Below are positions 1 to 9,805 of a stretch of DNA of 64,000 bases, piece by piece. Source of the DNA: Sepiola atlantica (lineage: Eukaryota; Mollusca; Cephalopoda; Sepiida; Sepiolidae); assembly GCA_963556195.1 (NCBI GenBank), contig OY744525.1, forward strand, positions 55,581,446 to 55,645,445, in the 5' to 3' direction. A program made the position numbers and the translations under genes. Numbering within the stretch: position 1 is the stretch's first letter; each line of letters starts with the position of its first letter. The notes under the pieces were generated by a model, which searched no databases, was not told the DNA's origin, and was given only the letters and a program-made list of their open reading frames with translations.

Positions 1-187
1 GATCTCATCAGGCATAATGAAAATCTGATCCTTTCTTTATGTTATATTTGGAAATTTCCAAATTGACCTAAGGGAAGGATTAGATTTCCATTCTACCAGA
101 TGAGATCTCAGTTTCTAACAGCTGTTGATCGATAACATCGATATGCCACTGTCACAGATTATTTACATGTCTGTTTAAAAAAAAAGA

Positions 188-190
<3 letters not shown>
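1..190. repeat. Unclassified dispersed repeat fragment ending in an (AT)n tail
   Basis: Bases 130-180 (CGATAACATCGATATGCCA, then ACATGTCTGT) recur at about 27708-27765, and both copies run straight into an (AT)n tract. This suggests a dispersed element with an AT-repeat tail. No coding potential is seen and I cannot name the family. Confidence 0.45.

Positions 191-262
<72 letters not shown>
191..262. repeat. (AT)n microsatellite
   Basis: About 36 uninterrupted AT dinucleotides. It lies between the repeat at 1-190 and the 3' end of the Penelope-like element that follows on the minus strand. Confidence 0.95.
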
Positions 263-264
<2 letters not shown>

Positions 265-317
265 GATAATGAAAAAGGAAAACCAAAAAATGGATGTTTT
301 TTATGTGTACATCAACG

Positions 318-346
318 TTTCGTCTTTATTTATAAGACTTCATCAG
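318..346 (-). ncRNA. Hammerhead-like hairpin at the 3' end of PLE copy 1
   Basis: On the minus strand the sequence reads CTGATGA, one A, GTCTT, a loop, AAGAC, then GAAAC. CTGATGA and GAAA are the two invariant core strands of the hammerhead ribozyme, and GTCTT/AAGAC forms a 5-bp stem II. The downstream bases allow a short stem III (ACG, loop, TGT). I find no convincing stem I, and there is one extra base before stem II, so self-cleavage is doubtful. PLE terminal repeats are known to encode hammerhead motifs. Confidence 0.5.
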
Positions 347-637
347 GATGATAATATAGAGAAAAATGTCATGCAAGTACAAACACATGTAGGGTTGACA
401 TATTGGGAAAAAAGGAAGAAAATAATGGCCACTACTAGATGGACGTCCGTACTTGGTGAGGAGTGAAAAATGAATGTTGATGAAAATAAGCGGGGAAGAA
501 GTAGAAAGATGGGGGTGAGCAAGGACTACTGTGGCTGGTAGTAAGAGAAAGAGGTGGGGGATGAGCAGGAATAATGTGGATGGCAGAGAGGAAGTGGAGG
601 AGAGGGAGGAAGGAGGTGTTTGAGCAGATGGCTGCGG

Positions 638-1000
638 TTAAGACTGAAGGGAAAAAAGTAAGTTGGAATGTTTGTGTGTGGGGTGTATGCAGAGAAAAGG
701 AGGGTGGGTAGAGAAGGAGGGTGGCTGTGATTTTGGTGGATGGGCGAAAGTTATGGTCTTAGAGAGCGTTTTGAGAAAATGAGGGGATTTAAGAAGGGGG
801 TACGAAAGAAATAGTTGAGAGGGGGAATGGGTGAGGGGGAGAGGGGGTTTGTTGTGATAGGGTATGAAATATTTGAAATATTTGGAAAAAGATGGCAATG
901 AATGAGGGAGTGGAGGGGTGGAGGAGAGGGAGGAGGGAGGTAATTGAACAGGTGGGTATAGAATATTTGAAATATTTGGAAAATGAGAAAGTTTCATTGG
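638..1000 (-). other. Pyrimidine-rich 3' untranslated region of PLE copy 1
   Basis: Read on the element strand, this segment is almost all C and T with short A runs. An open frame of 119 codons (rich in Pro, Ser, Leu) is a by-product of that composition. Similar pyrimidine-rich stretches lie 3' of PLE copy 3 (about 35880-36120, plus strand) and PLE copy 6 (about 53800-54010, minus strand), so it seems to be a family trait. Confidence 0.55.
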
Positions 1001-1122
1001 ACTGCAGTGTTAAAATGTGAGGGAAAAACGGAATGAGTTAGAGAAAGTAAAGATTCATGGAGAAAAAGGAAGGGTGCGAGTAAGAGGGAGAGTGTCATTA
1101 AGGTTAGAGATGAAAATAAATG

Positions 1123-3315
1123 TTATCTATGATCAGGCAAGAGTTTTTGTTCTGTAAGGATGATCTTGCTTATTAAGGGTGATAGGTTAAAGAAGTCATT
1201 TCGTTGCTTGATGGTGGTGGAGGCGGTGATGAGAGCAGTTTCCAATAATCTTCGCCGAGATTTGTTGTGGATGTATTTTGTGATTTCGGCTTGTTCAAAT
1301 TTGAAAGCATGACCATGTTCTAGTGCATGGGAGAAAAGTGCACTGAGAGGGTTGTTGTTTTTTATGTCCGTTTTGTGTTCACTTAATCTTTTCTTTAATT
1401 CACGTTGTGTTTCTCCCACGTAAAATTGATGGCAGTCATTGCATGGGACAGTATATAAGCCGGCATGGGATGTGGGTTTTTTTGGGAAATGTCAGATGTG
1501 TTTAATGTTTGTTTTATGGATTGAGATGTGGTTTGTACTGTTGGAATGCCTAGTTTGTTAAGCGTGTTGCATATGGATGTGTTATTGGAATGCGTGGGTA
1601 AGAGAAAGGGTCTGTCTATGAGAGAGGTGTTAGGAGTTTGATTTTTTTGTGTGGTGTTTCTGGAGAATATTTGGAAGGCTTTTTTCTTGGCATTTAATAT
1701 AAAATGTGTGGGGTATTGCAATGTTTTTAGGGAATTAAAAATGTACTTTATTTCTTCATCTATGTGTTGGGGGCTACATATTCTAAAGGCGCGTAGGAAG
1801 AAGCCTATAATTATATCTGTTTTGATCTTGCTATGGTGGTGGGAGTAGAAATGTATGTAGTCGTTTTTGTGAGTGGTTTTGCGGTGTACCTTAAATTCTA
1901 GTTTGTTGTTTGACTTAATTATGAGGGTATCTAGGAAGGAAATAGAGCCGTTTATTTCAGTCTCATGGGTGAATTTTATGGAGGGTTCTACTGTGTTGAG
2001 TCTATCTTTAACATTATTGATTTGTATGTCTGTGGGGAGGAAAATTAAAATATCTATGTATCTAAAGTATTCGATGTTAGGGGGTAGTCTATATTTGAAA
2101 GGACCGGATTCTAAGAATTCTAAAAAGAGGCAGGCTAATACACCGCTAAGGGGGTTGCCCATGGGGAGTCCAAATTTTTGTTTGTAGAATACTTCGTTAA
2201 ATTGGAAATATGTTACGTCAGTGATGAGTCTAATTATTTCTATAAAAGTGTTGGGGGGAAAAGGTAGGTCGGTTTTTATTTTCTTTATATGTGTGTGAAG
2301 TAAGTTTAGGCACTTTTTAACAGGTACATTAGTGTAGAGCGATGTTACATCTAGGCTATGTATATTTTTATTTTCTACGTTGATGTTTTTTATTCTGCTA
2401 AGAAGGTCGCCTGAATTTTTGATGTGGGAAGGATTGATGGTACTCATTAGTGGAGTGAGGATGTTAGCTATGGCCCGTGCGATTTTGTGTGTGGTGCTAC
2501 CTATGCTCGATACAATGGGACGCATGGGGATGTCAGGTTTGTGGGTTTTGGGGAGCCCGTATAGTGTGGGAATGATGGGGTGATATTCAATGTGTGATGC
2601 CCATTTTTTGTTGTTTTTTATTAGGTGTTTGAAAGATTTGTTAAAATGTTCTATGTTTTTATCTATAGTTTTTTGGTCAGTTTTAGTGTATGTGTTTTCG
2701 TCGGATAATAGAGTAGATATTTTTTTTCATATATGAATTTTTGTCCATGATTACTATGCCCCCTCCTTTGTCTGATGGTGATATGATTATGTTGTTGTTA
2801 GCTAGGTGTTTAAGAGTGTCTATGTATCTCTTGGGTAAGACGGGGTCATTAGGAAGAGTGGTCGTGGTTGAGATTATTCCTTGAATGAAGCCTTTAGTGA
2901 AATCTGTGTCAGTGTGTCTGTAATTGTTTAGAACTGTGTTGATGGTGGTGTTAGAGTGTATTCCAGTGGCGAATTTTAAACCGAAACTGAGAGCTTCAGT
3001 TTCTATGTCAGAAAGTTTATAGGTGGTGAGGTTGTTTATGAGTTCCGGACGTCCTAAAGTTTTCCATTTGCTGTTTAGGATTAGTTTGTTGAGTTTGTTG
3101 TTTAATTTCGTTGTATGTTGTGCATTGAATCTTTTGATGGATTTAGTGATGTTATCGATAGTGTTGGGCAGTATTGTTTTGTTATTTTTGAAGTTGATGC
3201 CCAATGTTCTGGCCTCGTGGAAAAGGTATGAACTTTTGTGTTTTAGTAGGTTTGCAGATGATGTTAAATATGTTTGAATGTAGTCAATATATATATAAAG
3301 GGCATATCCAAACAC
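1123..3315 (-). pseudogene. PLE reverse transcriptase / GIY-YIG endonuclease, frameshifted
   Basis: Three overlapping frames (2683-3315, 1395-2525, 1123-1419) together give one PLE polyprotein of about 730 residues. Landmarks in order: the pre-RT motif SDKGGGIVIMDKNSY; PTLYGLPKTHKPDIPMRPIV just upstream of the second frame; motif A with TSLYTNVPV; motif B with LPMGNPLSGVLACL; motif C as FRYIDIL; and a C-terminal GIY-YIG domain with GLYTVPCNDC followed by FYVGETQRE, including the two cysteines usual between the GIY and YIG strands. The frame breaks at an A8 run near 2720 and an A7 run near 1485. Motif C should read YxDD, but the second aspartate is isoleucine, which would abolish polymerase activity. 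The element is therefore dead at both the frame and the active-site level. Confidence 0.88.
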
Positions 3316-3320
3316 TTTCC

Positions 3321-3640
3321 TGCAGTTACACAGTAAATCCGATCGTCAAAATTGTAGTCTTATCACGCACGTTTGTATACATTTGAATGAAATCTTAAAC
3401 AGCTTGAGCTTGCATTCATATGTGTATTATCACGTAGGATAAGAATGCACTTTGAACGATCAGATTAACCATGAAAGTTCAATAAAGTTTTAGGATCAGA
3501 CTCTTTAAATTATTTTTATTTTTATAATGTGCTAGCTTAAAATATATCAGGGCCTTTGTGTGTGTAAGATCTGTTATATTGGATGGTTCTGTTTCGACTC
3601 CGAGAAGTTGATTTTTCATACTATATATATGCTAATCACC
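3321..3640. other. No recognisable feature
   Basis: AT-rich sequence upstream of the PLE. I see no reading frame, RNA gene or repeat shared elsewhere in the window. Confidence 0.5.
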
Positions 3641-4385
3641 AAATCACCGTCTCCAACGATTTTTATTTTCTAAATTTCAATCGCTGAAAAAAACCATCAG
3701 AAACGTCCGTGTTTGACGTTCTTCGACTTGTTCTAAAGGGTTTTTTTTTTCTAGTCATCACTCGTTCATTTCTGCGGCACCAAAGCGACTTCATAATCAT
3801 CACTCCTAATCACCGTTTAAGAGCGTCGTTGGCAACAAAAAAAGAATGAAGAAAGGGTGAAGGCCAATAGCTGGCGACATAAGCGGTTGCTTCGGGTAGA
3901 TGGAGCTCGTCTGCCTTGGAAGGCAGTCCATCTAGGGGAGGGTAAAATTCTGATTAAAAACCTCCGCTGCCCTGTTGAATAGCCACCTATGGGGAAAATC
4001 TTCCGGAGAAAACCTCTAGGGAAAACTCTGGAGGCAGTTCGGCGTTGCCTACAACTCCGTTATACCAGCTCCTGCGACGGCGTTGGTGCCAAACCGTAAA
4101 AGTCTTGCTGTTCCATTGGTTCTATCAGCGACGTAGAGAGGAGGGGGATGCTGCGTGGGCAACAGCCTGTCCTCCATATCATACCGCCTAAGCTAGCATC
4201 AAACAACACTCAACAAGCCCACAGCCTGGAGAGTGCACTTCAGCTTCCCCAGTGACCTTTGCGACAAAGACTGCCACTTCGACATTGGTCTCTTAGCCAC
4301 AAGCGATGCTGTTCCAGCCGAGCATACAGACATGACAAATAGGCTAGAAGTGCATCAATAGCATGGTCGACATTGACCGACGGAG
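3640..4385. repeat. Unclassified GC-richer element, possibly a non-coding transposon
   Basis: This block of about 700 bp is clearly more GC-rich than its flanks and ends abruptly at an (AT)n tract. It contains short internal complements such as GTCTGCCTTGGAAGGCAG and tandem-like phrases (AACCTCCGCTGCC, AACCTCTAGGG, CTCTGGAGGCAG). There is no long open frame. Composition and sharp edges suggest a dispersed element, but no second copy lies in this window, so the class is open. Confidence 0.35.
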
Positions 4386-4388
4386 GCT

Positions 4389-4390
<2 letters not shown>

Positions 4391-4451
<61 letters not shown>
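4391..4451. repeat. (AT)n microsatellite
   Basis: About 30 AT dinucleotides closing the preceding GC-richer block. Confidence 0.95.
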
Positions 4452-4453
<2 letters not shown>

Positions 4454-4557
4454 AAATATGAAACTAAAAGTATACTTTTAGTAGCTAGAACCTATAGTAA
4501 AATGGTTTAAGCTCAATATACGAGATAGAGAAATTATAAAGATAGATGAAAGAAGAG

Positions 4558-4972
4558 GAATAAACATGTACGCATGACAAATTTATTTCAACTTCGATTG
4601 TTCAATGCAAGGTGTACTCGGTAAAAATATGTTTATTATTTTTTCCTTAAGCCAAGACTTTTTAAAGATTAAAATCTTATCATCAGACGAATTACATAGA
4701 TAGATAAGTTGGCAGTGGAAAAGCCAAAATTCAAAATTTGAAAAAATATTAAGTAATGGAGAGTGAGAATGTGCGTGTAAAAAGATATGGGGTCTGTCCA
4801 GTTGGTAAATGTCCGTTGATAAGGTGTCCAGTGAAAGGAGATTTAAAGATGGAAACGAAGGGTTTTTCTGAAGGCAACATTGAAAAAGTTCAAGAATGAA
4901 GTAAATAACCGAGTACACCTTGCATTGAACAATCGAAGTTGAAATAAATTTGTCATTCGTACATGTTTATTC
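4558..4972. mobile_element. Fold-back structure with 65-bp near-perfect inverted arms
   Basis: The arms 4558-4622 and 4908-4972 are reverse complements with one mismatch that I can see. They enclose a spacer of about 285 bp. The spacer holds a hammerhead-like hairpin (4661-4686, minus) of the type found at PLE ends. The arm identity implies a recent event. It could be a snap-back retroelement insertion, two inverted PLE termini, or a non-autonomous DNA transposon; no target duplication is evident. Confidence 0.6.
4661..4686 (-). ncRNA. Hammerhead-like hairpin remnant
   Basis: On the minus strand: CTGATGA, one T, AAGAT, loop TTTA, ATCTT, then TAAA in place of GAAA. The 5-bp hairpin is perfect, and the single extra base before it matches the arrangement at PLE 3' ends in this window. 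Confidence 0.4.
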
Positions 4973-4988
4973 AATTTGTTTCATCTAC

Positions 4989-5395
<407 letters not shown>

Positions 5396-5640
5396 ATAGT
5401 TTCGTACTTATTACATAATTCCCGCCCAAACCTTCTATAATACTAACACATAGTCTGTACCTTATAAAACTCATTCCCCTGAAGATGGACCAGGATGGGT
5501 CTGAAAGTACTTGGGAGACAAATCTAAACTAAGGCAAATTCATCAGCCAATTCCCCTCCGAAACTAAAATCCTGATTCGGACTATTGAAAGGATCTACCA
5601 AAAGTTATCTAGACATGAGTTGTCTCTTATATTCAAAAAT
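5396..5640 (+). other. 3' untranslated tail of PLE copy 2
   Basis: Non-coding sequence between the GIY-YIG stop and the next (AT)n tract. Apart from the hairpin described separately, nothing else is recognisable. Confidence 0.5.
5479..5506 (+). ncRNA. Hammerhead-like hairpin 3' of PLE copy 2
   Basis: The sequence reads CTGAAGA, one T, GGACC, a 6-base loop, GGTCT, GAAA, then GTACTT. PLE copy 4 carries CTGAAGA, T, GATTTG, loop, CAAATC, GAAA, GTACTT at the equivalent place. The flanks are identical and the hairpin has changed on both sides, which argues for selected pairing. Confidence 0.55.
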
Positions 5641-5850
<210 letters not shown>

Positions 5851-6025
5851 TAATTTGGTAAATTAAAAAACTAAATGTATTAATTAGATTTTAAATATTA
5901 AAACGAAACTCCGAAATAAACACAATGCCTATCCGTATCTACGGAATTAATCTCTTTCTATTTCTTTTATTCGGGAAATAACATCTGCAGTGTTAAAACA
6001 TATACTGGACACTATATAATTTCTA

Positions 6026-6071
<46 letters not shown>

Positions 6072-6323
6072 TCACAAAAAGTATCATTTTTTTATTTTTT
6101 GCACGTAATACAAAATATAATAACAACTATTAATTAAGTTTCTTATTTAAATATTGTTGTGGGCTGTGTTTTTGATTCTTTAGCGAATGTTGATGACTTT
6201 CTGTCTTCTATCTGCTTTTGAAGAGACTTCATAAATGTATCCCACAAACATTTTGTACACTAAAACATTTTGAACTTGTATACTAAATAATGAATAGGTA
6301 ATAACGAAATAAGTTGTTATATA

Positions 6324-6382
<59 letters not shown>

Positions 6383-6523
6383 TTGCATTCACAAAAATAT
6401 ATCCAGAACAAATATATACGCTCTGGAGCTTGTAATACAACTTCATTGAGCTTGATATCTGGAACATTTTCTGATATTATAAAGAGTATATACTTAAATA
6501 TATATTTTTGTAAGAACCAATAA

Positions 6524-6560
<37 letters not shown>
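5851..6560. repeat. AT-rich spacer with three short (AT)n runs
   Basis: (AT)n runs occur at about 6031-6069, 6324-6380 and 6524-6558 in otherwise unrecognised AT-rich sequence. Confidence 0.75.
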
Positions 6561-6966
6561 CAACCAACGGTTATCTAAACTGAGATTTTCTTCCATAATT
6601 AGTTGGTGTTCGTTAAAACTATTTTGAAAACATGGCTCTGAGTTATAATTCAAGATGGCGGTCTGACTATAATTCTGTGATCCTATTGGCGGGGGGGGGG
6701 GGGCTCATTGTGAGTGTTATCTGATTTCTGTTGTTTGTTTGTTTTTTGTTTTTTTTTTGGGGGGGGGGGGCTCCTCGCACTCTGTACTGGATATGACACT
6801 TTATATATGCCTTGCATTTAGGTATCTGACGAACCACGAGAAAATAAGATTAACAGCTGCATTTTATTCGTTGAGAAACAATTGTGAGAAGCAATTCTGC
6901 CATGGAAAAATAAAAGTAAATGATTTGATTCAAGACTGAATTTTTTTGGTCATTGGAATATAAACA

Positions 6967-6972
<6 letters not shown>
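6561..6972. other. Unrecognised sequence with poly-G tracts
   Basis: Contains two G homopolymers (about 6691-6703 and 6760-6770), the second after a poly-T run. The 66-codon frame starting at 6739 resembles nothing I know. Confidence 0.5.

Positions 6973-7034
<62 letters not shown>
6973..7034. repeat. (AT)n microsatellite
   Basis: About 31 AT dinucleotides. Confidence 0.95.
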
Positions 7035-7038
<4 letters not shown>

Positions 7039-8230
7039 AGCGAGAGAGTGTATTTATAGAAAAATTGGATAGAGTGCTCAATTACTGTTGTTAGAACATG
7101 ATATATATTTTTATTTTATATACAAACAAATAATCTAATATAATGTTTTGCGTTTCATGAAAAGCTTGAGACTCTGAATCTGCTGGGTTATCATTGCTAT
7201 TATAGATAAAAAAAATTAAATTAAGAATTTGCGATAAAGAAATAATCTTTATCGTCATATATTTAAATGCCTTTTTAAAAACTATGTATATTGAAAAACT
7301 ACCTACTCAGGCAACTTTTAACTCTCGATCTATCACCGTTGCATGGTTATTATGATTAATTTCAGAACCTCTTTTACATCACGAAAGCTGTAAGTTGAAT
7401 GGAGAAGCGATTGACGGATGGGGGGTTAGAATTTACCCTTTAGTTATCAAAAGTTGGCGAAACCACGTGACTTCCGGAAGAAATGTGATCTTCCTCTTTT
7501 CGGCTGACAACTCAAGCAGCACAGTGTTCCTAGCTGTAAAGAGACAAGCTATCTATCTTTTTATCCATCTGTCTCTATATATATCTTTCTCTATCTCTTT
7601 CTCCTAGGGGCAGCCCACACTTGTTAAAGTTCAGCGTTGCCTTTACTCTGTTTGGGAATGTTCTAAGTTGTCTGTATTAATAAACCTCTTATAAAAACTA
7701 AACATCGGCGTCCGAGTGATTGTATCAACAGACGATCAAGAACCTGGGTTCTCGACGACAGATGGCGTATAATAGTGTACACACGCAACAGACATCCGAA
7801 ACTGTTACACATGAAGCTTCGTTATGTCATCTCTATATATTTCTAATCCGTCCGGTTGGGTATGTCAACAATAATCTTAGTTTCGTACACGACGGACTTC
7901 ACAAAGCATTTACCTTTCAGTGTGTGTTAGAGTTATTGACAATTTTTGCACGTCATAGGTGTACTTATAATTGAACGGTAAAAAAACAAAGAGTGTTCGG
8001 CATTACTGACTGAAATTTAGTGGACAAGTCAGGCATAGACCGAAGTTTGTTGATATTAAATATGGTTTGATTTCAGAAAGGATTGTAAATTTTATCAACA
8101 ATTGTATGGGTGACATTTTTACGGGGTAATCCTCTATATACATTCAATTACTTATTTAACTAATTCATATAAACATTGTTTATTGTTTATTAAACAATAG
8201 TCAATAAGATTCTAATGTGATGCAAACGTA
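7035..8230. other. No recognisable feature
   Basis: Moderately AT-rich. Short frames at 7395-7607 and 7720-7974 show no recognisable domain or splice context. I see no RNA gene or repeat. Confidence 0.5.

Positions 8231-8294
<64 letters not shown>
8231..8294. repeat. (AT)n microsatellite
   Basis: About 32 AT dinucleotides directly before an unclassified dispersed repeat. Confidence 0.95.
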
Positions 8295-8295
<1 letters not shown>

Positions 8296-8296
<1 letters not shown>

Positions 8297-8860
8297 TAGA
8301 AGAATACCCGTCCATGGTCGGGTAAAATTAATTCTCCGAACAGGACAGTATTGCACCACTTTTATGTCCCCTTACGAAGATTAAAATCAAGATATATTGA
8401 CACTTAATTTTATGTTTAATGTATGTCAGGCTTAAGCTTAAGGGGTCTTAAGAAGAAATTGAAATTCAAAGTACCTTGCTTAATTGATGTCTAATGACTA
8501 TGGATCAAATTTAATGAAAATCTGAAATATTAGAATTTTCAAATGGGAGTTTGTACCAATATTATGCCCATTAAAACCTCTTTTTTCAAGAGTTTCCCTA
8601 GAAAATGGAATTTGAGGAGTATTTATTAATTGATGTCTAATACCTATTGTTAAAATTTAACAAAAATCGGAGGTATCCGAATTTTCACGAAGATCTTCCA
8701 CTCCCATTTTACCATCTTTTCATGAAACTAAATTAAACTAAATATAGCCCACATTTGGAAACTTTACGCCCAGTAGCTGTGTTATAACGCCAATAATGAT
8801 CGTTTAATTAGTTTAGGATTAAATCCTGTACATACAAATATATAAATATATACATATATA
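8296..8860 (+). repeat. Unclassified dispersed repeat, copy A (about 560 bp)
   Basis: It begins CTAGAAGAATACCCGT right after the (AT)n tract and aligns over most of its length with 34047-34610. Shared landmarks include TTGCACCACTTTTAT, CTTAAGCTTAAGGG, AAAATCGGAGGTATC, AATATAGCCCACATT and a 3' part with TTAATTAGTTTAGG. Both copies are non-coding. The start resembles the CTAG...ACCCGT openings of non-autonomous elements common in invertebrates, but I cannot assign a class (Helitron-like and MITE both remain possible). Confidence 0.7.
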
Positions 8861-8910
8861 TAACTTACATATAAATAGAGATATGAAAATTAAGCTGGTC
8901 TAATAGTGAT

Positions 8911-9477
8911 TTACTTGTCACCAAATCCACAATCTCTCAATGTTTGCTTTAGTGAACCTATTGACCCAGTTCGCAGAAAGATGATTGAAAGTGAAGGAAT
9001 AATTCCGGTCCACAGGGTTTGAATTTTTTTTATATCGGGCCACTCGTTGCCAAGATATTTCAAAACTGTAAAAAAAACGTATTGTCCAAGAAAGAAGATA
9101 CCATAAGAATCCATGAAAATCATGTGACACATGTCAGCCTTTTCCCGTCCAAATTGCAAAGACTTTCACAAAATTCCCGACTTTAGTTTTTATTTGTTTT
9201 CATTTTTGTCTGAAATTCCCGCCACAATTGCGAACGAAAAGAATCCGTTTGATTCATTTCAGCTTTTTGCACTGGTAGAATTCCTTCCAATAATTTTGGA
9301 GAAATTCTCAACCCAATTTAAAAGCTCTGCAATTCTCGCATTATGTCGACCAGATTTGCGCAGGGTCCTTCGAACATCCTGAATTTTCAATTCCCATTTC
9401 AAATTGCAATTATTATCTTCCAAAATCCTTTTTTCAAAAGTAGATTTCATTATGTCACTTACAAAATGAATCGCCAT
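8911..9477 (-). pseudogene. Possible decayed reading frame of unknown function
   Basis: Two minus-strand frames, 9259-9477 (72 codons) and 8911-9159 (82 codons), share one reading phase. Only a stretch of about 100 bases with three stops separates them. Their composition looks protein-like: the upstream one is rich in charged residues (ILEDNNCNLKWELKIQDVRR) and the downstream one is aromatic and hydrophobic (GIFFLGQYVFFTVLKYLG). I do not recognise a family. It may be a broken transposon or host pseudogene, or chance. Confidence 0.2.
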
Positions 9478-9805
9478 GAAAAGAAAGATCGTTTTTCAGC
9501 GACGCGAAAAATTATTCGACCATATACAAAACTCTCCACGCGATTATTTTCTTTTCACGGAACGTATATTTGGTGGTCACGTTTTTAAAACTTAAATGCG
9601 AACACATCTTCGTTTCAGAATTTTACTATGAATTCTTCTGTTTGTTCAATAGTTTGTTTAGTTTATAAAGTTGCACAGCTACTTTTTTTACAAATCACCG
9701 CTAAATACGAATACACCATAGAAACAGATAAACATGCAACCTCCGTAATCAGTAATTAAGTTGTATTTAAATAATACTAAGTTACAATCAAGCCCATATA
9801 TCCAT
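9478..9805. other. No recognisable feature
   Basis: AT-rich spacer before the satellite array. Confidence 0.5.

Larger units (their letters stand above)
263..3320 (-). mobile_element. Penelope-like retroelement (PLE copy 1), nearly full coding length, inactivated
   Basis: This is the most complete retroelement in the window, read on the minus strand from about 3320 to the (AT)n tract at 262. In order it has an N-terminal domain, reverse transcriptase and a GIY-YIG endonuclease (see the pseudogene entry). About 780 bp of 3' untranslated sequence follows, very pyrimidine-rich on the element strand at 638-1000, and then a hammerhead-like hairpin at 318-346. PLEs are eukaryotic retroelements that prime reverse transcription at a target nick made by the GIY-YIG nuclease, and they often carry terminal pseudo-LTRs with hammerhead motifs. 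No second terminal copy is visible upstream of 3320, so the 5' end is probably truncated. PLE copy 6 near 54 kb has the same layout. Confidence 0.85.

Noticed and set aside
269..466. 65-codon frame over the PLE copy 1 end
   Set aside because: It runs antisense over the hammerhead-like end of the PLE; the homologous stretch at 53396-53581 has a different frame outcome, so no protein is conserved.
1480..2725. Programmed frameshifting in PLE copy 1 at the A8 and A7 runs
   Set aside because: The element also has an active-site change and copies of other PLEs here are plainly decayed; simple mutation or homopolymer error explains it.
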